Shown here: positions 56,108 to 64,000 of the stretch, in pieces
Layout of the letters: the number at the start of each line of letters is the position of its first letter
How positions within the stretch are numbered: position 1 is the stretch's first letter
Assembly: GCA_025331565.1 (NCBI GenBank)
Contig: JAFREQ010000003.1
Coordinates: 11,277,001 to 11,341,000 of the forward strand
Length of the DNA stretch: 64,000 nucleotides
Source of the DNA: Holacanthus passer
Lineage: Eukaryota; Chordata; Actinopteri; Pomacanthidae
Direction: 5' to 3'
Made by a program: the position numbers and the translations under genes
The notes under the pieces: generated by a model
The model's input: only the letters and a program-made list of their open reading frames with translations
The model's database searches: none
What the model was told of the DNA's origin: nothing

Positions 56108-59100
56108 GTCCAAATCTGGAGGGAAGCAGATAAAAATGTATTTAATAATCATCAGAATGAGCATAAACCATGTCACTGTCGTCGTCATTGAGAAATGTTC
56201 ATTACGTCTATTTGTAGATCACTAGACGTCATTTGAACTGGTGAAACCACAGACATCTTAAACCTCAACATAAAAAAGACCACACACAGCATGCTATAGC
56301 CCCTTTCCATATGTCTCACCATCAAATCAACTTAATATAACTAACATGCTCACCTACTTATCTATCACCAAAACCCAAAAATGAACAGAATCTATCTGAC
56401 AAATTATAACATTTTTGACACATCAACTGTCAAAAAAGCAGGATAATGCTACTGCTGTGGACTGTACCGTGGGATGATAAGGCCTACACCACATTCTGTT
56501 CTGTAAAAATACACTTTGCATGTAGCGTGCTGGAGACTATAAGTAGCCAGAGTGCAGAGTGAGAAGACACAAACCACATGGCCGTCAGCAGCTTCCTGTT
56601 AGTGTGCCCAGAACTTCAGTGGATAAAACAGTTTGTGCCTTTAGACTTCACAGATTCTCAGTGTGAAGTTAAGATTGGAGTATACTGGACATTACATGGC
56701 TATTTTTATCAACATTCACAAAACATAAAATTTTTCTATTGTTAGTCCTGATGTTATAGTCTGTTCCTCACCTTCTTCCAAATTTGTCTAAATTTCAGGT
56801 TGTAAATCCAATTAATGTGTCTGATAAGAGCAGCTCAGGTCGGACTGTAAGTGGATCAGTCTGGTTTAGACTGAACCTCTAAACCTCTCACAATATCAAA
56901 TAGTCTGTGCAGTAAAATGGTTACATGGAAGCTTTCCCTCCTTATACTGTAAAACAACCTAATAACCCTCTGGTGTGTTTCTAGACTCAGACAAATTTAC
57001 TACTTTATGCTAAAGAAAGAAAGAAAGAGAGACAGTATGTATATTTTGATCTGTGTCACTCCAATGCTATTTGAGGGTTAATCGCCAGCAGACAGTCAGA
57101 GTAGGCCAGTGGGTCACAAAAGGCTTGTAAGAAATGTGGACTTAATGTCCATAGTATGTGTATGTCACCATCCATGCCTGAGTGCACACAGCAGCATTGG
57201 TGTTAACTCACAACACTCAAGAAGCAAGAAGGCGACAGACCGGCCTGAGCCCACGAGAAAACATGACCGAGGCCAGAGCCACTGGTGAAACCAGAACTCC
57301 AATCCTCGTGAGGGCTCATCCCCTCCCCTTCCCTCACAGTACAACCCCGACCTGACCCCGGCCTGGCCCTCTAAGCCTGCCTCCAGCCTTCCCTGGGCTG
57401 ATGTGCTCTGGCAGCGGGCTCAGCTGCTAAGCAGTTGTCAGGGTTTAATAATCACAGAAGAGAGAACAGCCTCACCGCCCGCTTGCCAGGTCAGTATCTT
57501 AGCGTGATGTGTGGATATAAGGACTATGTCAGTTATGCCCAGCAGGCACAGCGGATGACAGAAGATAAAGGAAACAGATACAAAACCCAGTCACATGCTT
57601 TTTAAATACTGTATCAGGATCAGAGTTAAAGGCCTGCTTGCATCGGGTGATTATTTTTAAGGAACAAGTTAGACAACAAGGCTTTTGTTATGCTGCAACC
57701 TTAAATGCTGTCATGGGACAGATACACAAGCAAAGAAAATTCAAATAAAATTTGAAGTCTTTGAACCGACAGGAAAGGAAATAAAGAGATTTTAGCTCTC
57801 CTTTAACAGAGAAGGTTTAGATGTGTACATTGAGCATTTTAACTGCAATAGCATTTTGAACAAGACCAAAACCAACCTGAGCTAAAGGCGAGCCTATTGC
57901 AATCGATGGAATACTTTCACTGACATCTGACAGCATGTGTTGCCAGCTGAGGCCTCGGGCAGTACGGACGTCTGGCATGCCTCGCAGCAACAGGTGTGAA
58001 AGCACCTGCCACGTCATACAAAGACCCTTTAACTTGTACCTACGGACCCGGACACCTTGTGCTGACTAAGACACGTTTCGTCTGAAGCGATGTGACATTA
58101 CCCGACAGAATTTCAACTTTGATGTCAGAGCACCGACAGATAAGTTAAGCGGGCGGGTTGTAGGCCATCATATGTCAAGATACAGCTTGTTGGTTAGTAT
58201 ATACAGTAAGTGTGTTCAGATGTGACGGCTCTTTCCACACAGTGTATGCTTACACATACTGTATTTCTATACACAACATTTACTGCCTTAGTTAGTTTAT
58301 CTAAATTTAAACAATTTTATACGTTATATGAGAGGTAAGGATGAAACATTTACCGGTTTCACAATAAAACACAGTAAATTCAATGTGTTATCATACTATT
58401 AAATGTGATTATTTTAATGGTTCTGCAAATAAAAAGCACATAGTGCTAATTGAATTTGTGGTTTTCAATACAAACTGTGATAATTTTGGTCACTATAATC
58501 GTGAGCTGAATTTTTCATACCGTTCATCTCTAATCAGAGGAAAAAAGATAAGGAGGATGTCCAAGACAGTTGGCGAGTGAGAGAGCCAGAGTAAAGCTTT
58601 ATTTGGCCCTTGTTCATTTCAGTGGAATTATTAATTTGATTTAACACAGCAGCAGATAAACACACAGGTTGTACACTGATGACACGCACTGTTTAAATAT
58701 AATTAATAATAATTTTTGGAAAACAGCTTATAGATTAATGTAACCAACAGGAATAAAGCAGTGGGTAAACCTGCCTAAACCCTCTGTCCAAAGTTTTTAT
58801 TTCTGGTAGTTTATTGAGCTTTACATGGAGTTAAACTATAATGATATCCAGGTATTCATCAGGTACCAAGTCCCTCAACCACAGACACCTGATCTCCAGA
58901 TCACATACAGTCCTCTCCATCAAAACAACAGCTGAGTCTCTTGACTGACAGGTGGTCAGTGAAACCAGACCACTGAACAAATGGCCTCTGCTGTTCTCTT
59001 CTTTCCTTTTTACAATTTTCCCTTTTCTCGTCTACCTCAGGTCAAACTATTTTGGGTTTTTTGAAGCATCAGCATATTTTTCTGAGTACAGCTGAGTAAG

Positions 59101-59857
59101 CTTTCAGCGAGTCGGTGCCATTAACACCCCTCTCCAGGAGTGAAAGTAAGTGTTTATTAATGTGTATTTTGTCAAACTAACTTCTGTCTCATTATAGTAC
59201 AGTAAAAAAAAAAGGTTTGTGTTTATAGTACAGATCACCATTACAATGACCTCACGTATTCTTTTCCTGGCTATGATTTTACAGATGAATAAGTCAAGAC
59301 AAGTCATGACCTCACATGACAAGAGTTGCGAGAGTTGTGAGAAAGAGTCTCAGTAAAACATGACTAAGACTCAGGAGGAGCTCTGAAGTTTGTCTGACGG
59401 CCCTGGAATAAAACAGGAGATGTTTTTCATTCGAGTTCTGTATGTGGGATCGTGAGCCATTTTTAAATCACTGTCTACTAGGTACGTGAGTGTAAAAGGT
59501 CTGTTATGCTTCATCTTTAAGTCTCTGCTGCTTACTTCCTGTGTTGAGTCTACAGACTGCTGATAGTATTGTGTTGGGGTCAGGAAGAAAAGGAAACCAG
59601 TGACCGCCACTCCTTCAACAACAGGTTCAATGAGAACTGCAACGAGTGTGACAACAAAAATCCTCCAACCAAGGAAAACCCTTTTACTGACGAAGCCTTA
59701 AATTATCCAGACTTGGTGTTTGCAGTCAGCAGAAAAGACATGAGTAATACCACAAGTCGGTCAGTTCACATTAACACTGCTGGTATTTTGGTTGTGAGTC
59801 ACCCACACAGCTGAGGCACTCCTCGAACTTCACTGTACCAAAAGCATTACATTACAA

Positions 59858-60245
59858 AAAAATGTACTTACATCCTTGATTCTGACAAAAAGTTGGGAAG
59901 CTGTGTAAACAACACTGGTTTTACAAAGAGTTCCTGAGCCCATGTAGTCATCTCCTTCATACAATCGTGTGTTTGACAAAGTGTTGAACCTCTCTCCATC
60001 CTTGCTTGTGAATGACTGAGTCTTTCCAGGATGAACCTTTCATACCCAATCATGATACTATCACCTGTTACCAATGAACCTGTTTACCTGTGGAATGATC
60101 CAAACAGGTGTTTTTGGATCAGTCCACAACTTTCACAGTCTTTTGTTGCTCCTGTCCCAACTTGTTTGAGACATGTTGCTGCCATCAAATTCAGAATAAG
60201 CAGACATTTATAAAAATCAATCAAGTTGAAGTATAATGTCTTTGT
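59858..60245. mobile_element. DNA transposon fragment, family unresolved
   Basis: Words such as TTGGGAAGCTGTGTAAA and CCTGTCCCAACTTGTTTGAG followed by ATTCAGAATAAGCAGACATT recall a repeat that is abundant in fish genomes, where the last part lies close to an element end. A short minus-strand frame (59868-60074) may be transposase debris. Ends and target duplication were not found. Confidence 0.45.
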
Positions 60246-63200
60246 ACTGTTTTCATCTAAATTTATGTAAAAAAAAAAAGGATGAGATCACATGATGATC
60301 ACATTCTGTGTTTTTTATGACAGCAGTCATGGTTGTAGAGCGGCTCTTTACAAGTGGTGACTGAGAGGCGGCTTGTTGTGGTGGGGATCAGGGTGTCAAA
60401 CAGATGGAAGCTGGAGGGAAAAACTGAGTAAGCAGCGGAGAAGATCACAGAGTCTGAGAGAGATCACTCACGCAAACTGAGTTAAACATCACACCAGGAG
60501 GAGTTGGGAGTGAAGCGCAGAGACGCGACTATAGGTATTTTACAGAAAACACAATACTAATCCTCTCAAACATCTCTCAAGACGTGGGCAGAGGGAGGCA
60601 CAGGTGGCGAGAGAAGAGGTAGGTGGGGGTGTTTAGACAGTGGGATAGAATTTCACAGAGCTAAAGACGTTGAACATGGAGTGAAAAACCGCTTTCTTGT
60701 ATGGCTAAAATGTGATAACCTGGTTGCTTACAGGATACAAGACGTTGAGCCCGGGGCCGAGGTGACATCATTTCCTGTTATGACATAGCGCTCTAAATCT
60801 GGCCTACCTATATAAGCTCTCAGTGCACTGTTGTAACCACAAACAGCCTGCGAAGCATTCTGAATCACATCCAGCCAATAACACAGCAGTACTCAAAACT
60901 AACTTTACTCATTTATCACCATAGATTCCTATGTCTAAATGCATCTTCACACTGTGCTCAGCCACATGTCCTAAGGTGTCATGGATAAAGCCATAAACAA
61001 TCAGACTTTCATGAGGCAGAATTTACTAAGACATGTAATTTCATTACAAAGACTTGTTCCTGTCTAAAAGCTTTTTAAGCTGGTTGAGCCTTCTTCTGAC
61101 AAAAATGGAAAAATAGGAACTTAGACATCAGATCTGCATTGTCCATTGTACTCAGTGCTGTATTTATAGGCAGCTGTATGCAGTAAAAATGTAAAATGAT
61201 GACATTAAATCTAAATGACCGTTTGACTGAAATTTAACATACTGTGCATATTGATTTACTTTTCAGTCAATTTCTCTGGGATGATAAAACTCAAGTCCTC
61301 TTTTACACATATTTCTACTTGTCCTTGATCCATATTGATCTCTCTTTTTATCTTACAATCAATCTTTATCTGAGTAGCAGTCAAATATAAGGATATAAGT
61401 CAGAACGAAACCTTGATATTAGAAGGTGTCTGGCCATTACAAACTAACTGTTGGAGCCTGGAAACTCTGAGTGCAGTGAGCGACAGTGGACTGATAGTTT
61501 GGGTTAGGTAAAGGGTGTGTATTCACTGTGTTTTTATGTACAGTGTGTGTGCATGAGTGGGCAAGCATCCTGAACCGAAACCTTTAAGTGAAACTACATC
61601 AGGGTGTGGAAAGTCTACAGCAAAAGGACAGAAAGACGTTGAAGTGAAGTTACTGGGTTGGAGACTTCCTTCCATGCTGCTTCAACCTACTTATAGATGT
61701 TGCACTGAAAGCCCAAGGGACAGATTTATCTAATTCTCAGATCAAATTTTTCATACAGCGTCTTCTTCGTGGCTGGCATTCAAACCCTCTCCCCAAACTG
61801 GTGATGGCGTGACGAAGGACAAGACGACAGATGCTTAGCTCTCTTTACCACCGAACGATTAGTCAATGTTGCGTGGTCAGCCAAAGGACGTTTTGGCTCC
61901 CAGATCAGACGAGCTTGGGCCGAGCACTCATTCAACCTGGTTAACCTCACAGAGCACACTCCCATACCGTGACTCTCGTATCCTACATCTGTGTCGTTTA
62001 TTATCAGCAGTGTTTCCTATTAATTACCCAGACTGTGGCGATTTCTCCCGCCACAGCTTCATAATGAACCGAAAATCATTTTTACGCTCTCTAACATTGT
62101 GTTTTGAGCCGGTGCCGAGCGTCACTCGGCCACTTTTTTCTCCATGTGAGAAAATAGAATATTTGCGCTCCATATACATTTTACAAGTGCTCGAAGATCC
62201 AATCACAGCCAATAAAACCAATTGAGAGGTCAAAGTTGTCATATTGATATTTAAGTTGTGTTGATAGAAACATTCCACCTTAAAAGTTGCTGGTAGCCTT
62301 TAAGTGGCACCATTAACTTATTTTTGTCTCCAGTCTACATCCATCTAACTTTAACTTTCATTCATCATTCACTCTTCTGACGGCTTCTTTATTTGTGATG
62401 CATTTGTACAGAAATATTACAAAGCCAGTCTGGTAAACCAGCATGTGCAGCAGGAAATGAAAGCTTGCTTATGCCACATTCACACTGGATGAAAACTCCC
62501 AAACATCAGGCTTTTGTCTTCAGGGTCAAATGACTCTGTAGTAGTCATGGGTAAGATGGCATCTTCAGATTGCTCCAGCTCCAATTGGCTGTGATGGGAA
62601 CATGGCATCCAGGTGAATACGCTAATGTTCGCGCCTTTTCCAGCACAGTTCTATAACGTGTTGAACATTGTTTTGTTTTTTTTAACAGTCTGAGAACAAT
62701 GTGTGACATTGTTCAGTCGGTGTTGAGTTTGAAAATAAAATGAAACCATTCATAAAGTCAGTCTAGCATTTGATTTCGTGTGGTCAGTTATAGTTTACTG
62801 ACATATGTAAACTTGCCACACGGTTACATAACCTTCAAATCAAGCCACACCTTAACCGTGTGCGTGTATGTATGTGCATCATCGGTGCACTCGTCCTTAC
62901 GCAAGCAGCACTACACCTAAAATGAACATAATTATCTTGTGGGGATCATAACCCCAGACCCCCCTAGTGGGTCCAAGGTCCACCCACCACAGTCTCACAA
63001 AATCCTCTGGGAAACACTAATCAGCATGTATTATAAACCATCATCTGTCCTGCACATGTTTAGATGACCTTGCTCTGAGATCTGAAATTACCACCCACCA
63101 AGTACCAAAGGCATATAAGAAAATACCAGCTTATTTTGATGATTCATAAATTGCCCAACTAACCAAGCAACAGAAAATCTTATCACATGCCCCTTGTCTG

Positions 63201-63666
63201 TGCAGTTGAATCCTTTTCTGCACCTGAATCCTATGATATCTATGTTTCTGAATGTGATTGCGCAGTGTTATATGTAAAGATATCATGACACACATTAAAG
63301 GTACTACTTTTGCAACTGCGGTGGTTTTGTACATCTTTTGACTAAACAAGTAAAAGGTAATCATCTCAGTAATTACTGCAGTCATTACTAATACAATTCA
63401 CAGCAATGAACTTCAAAGACTGTCTTGTAACGCACTCTGTGTTATTATCCCCGTCGGTACATTAGTTTAATGCCGTAGGCTCATGGTGATTGTGGAGAAC
63501 AAGAATATCCTTCCAGTGCAGAAAAGGAAGGAGGCTAACAAGCGACCACATGGCTCTAATTTCCACATGAAGACGTCTTAAGTCCCAGATGGCTTCAGAC
63601 CTCCAGATTTTAATGGGTGTCAGACGCACAGCAAAGTGTGCATGTGTCCAAAAGAAGCAGAAAATA

Positions 63667-63668
<2 letters not shown>

Positions 63669-63697
<29 letters not shown>
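63669..63697. repeat. (GA)n microsatellite
   Basis: About 14 GA units. Confidence 0.9.
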
Positions 63698-63700
<3 letters not shown>

Positions 63701-64000
63701 TGAGTCACTTTTAAGAGATGGTTTCTATATTTTCAGCAGGGGTGAAATAGCTGTGAAAAATTAATCAGAAATGTTTTATTTGAGTAACATATTTCTTGGT
63801 GTTCACTATATAGAAGAGGAAGAAGCACAAGTGTTAATGATAATGTAGCTTATATATTCCTGCCACAGACTGCATTCAAGTTCACCCCTAAAACAGATCT
63901 TTGGTTAATTTCCCCTCAACACGACGCTGTTTTGGCTGTTGAAAACAAGTCGTGGTATGAAAACGGAGCCCCTCAGGGACTAAGAATATCACCAAGTCAC

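Larger units (their letters stand above)
56116..64000. other. Region upstream of usp6nl-like, no gene recognised
   Basis: Neither strand shows an exon with family resemblance. Promoter and any untranslated first exon of the usp6nl-like gene should lie in this stretch, but I could not place them. It holds a transposon-like fragment at about 59858-60245 and a (GA)n run at 63669-63697. The GC-rich patch at 57230-57480 is non-coding in all frames that I checked. Confidence 0.5.

Overview
This window is vertebrate nuclear DNA, most likely from a spiny-rayed (percomorph) teleost fish. The genes are split by GT..AG introns, the flanks are AT-rich, CA/GA microsatellites are frequent, and there are Tc1-like and other fish-type DNA transposon remnants. 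Most long open frames in the window are chance or mirror frames. The real coding content is four intact genes, one decayed gene and one tRNA.

Layout. 1-10.2 kb: no gene recognised; one non-autonomous transposon copy, a (TG)n run and a nested palindrome. 10.2-17.1 kb (+): broken exons of an IGSF22/IGFN1-type immunoglobulin-repeat gene with in-frame stops and frameshifts, read as an igsf22 pseudogene. 17.1-24.1 kb: no gene seen. 24.1-31.9 kb (-): tmem86a (lysoplasmalogenase), 3 coding exons, with an intact tRNA-Arg(TCG) on the opposite strand inside its 6.4 kb first intron. 31.9-34.3 kb: region between divergent gene starts, with promoter-like motifs. 34.3-39.9 kb (+): spty2d1 (SPT2 histone chaperone), 6 coding exons, with a dead Tc1-like element in intron 2. 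41.3-45.3 kb (+): uevld (E2-variant plus lactate/malate dehydrogenase-like fusion), 12 coding exons. 48.1-56.1 kb (-): a usp6nl-like (RN-tre family) TBC Rab-GAP, 13 coding exons. 56.1-64 kb: no gene seen; one transposon-like fragment.

Gene order igsf22 - tmem86a - spty2d1 - uevld matches human 11p15.1, which supports all four assignments. Past uevld the order differs: human has TSG101 and LDHA, whereas this window has a convergent usp6nl-like gene. The genes do not form one pathway. They act in ether-lipid turnover (tmem86a), chromatin (spty2d1), ubiquitin/endosomal biology (uevld) and Rab-controlled receptor traffic (usp6nl-like). I found no sign of an undescribed multi-gene system. The most notable observation is the stepwise decay of igsf22 inside an otherwise conserved block.
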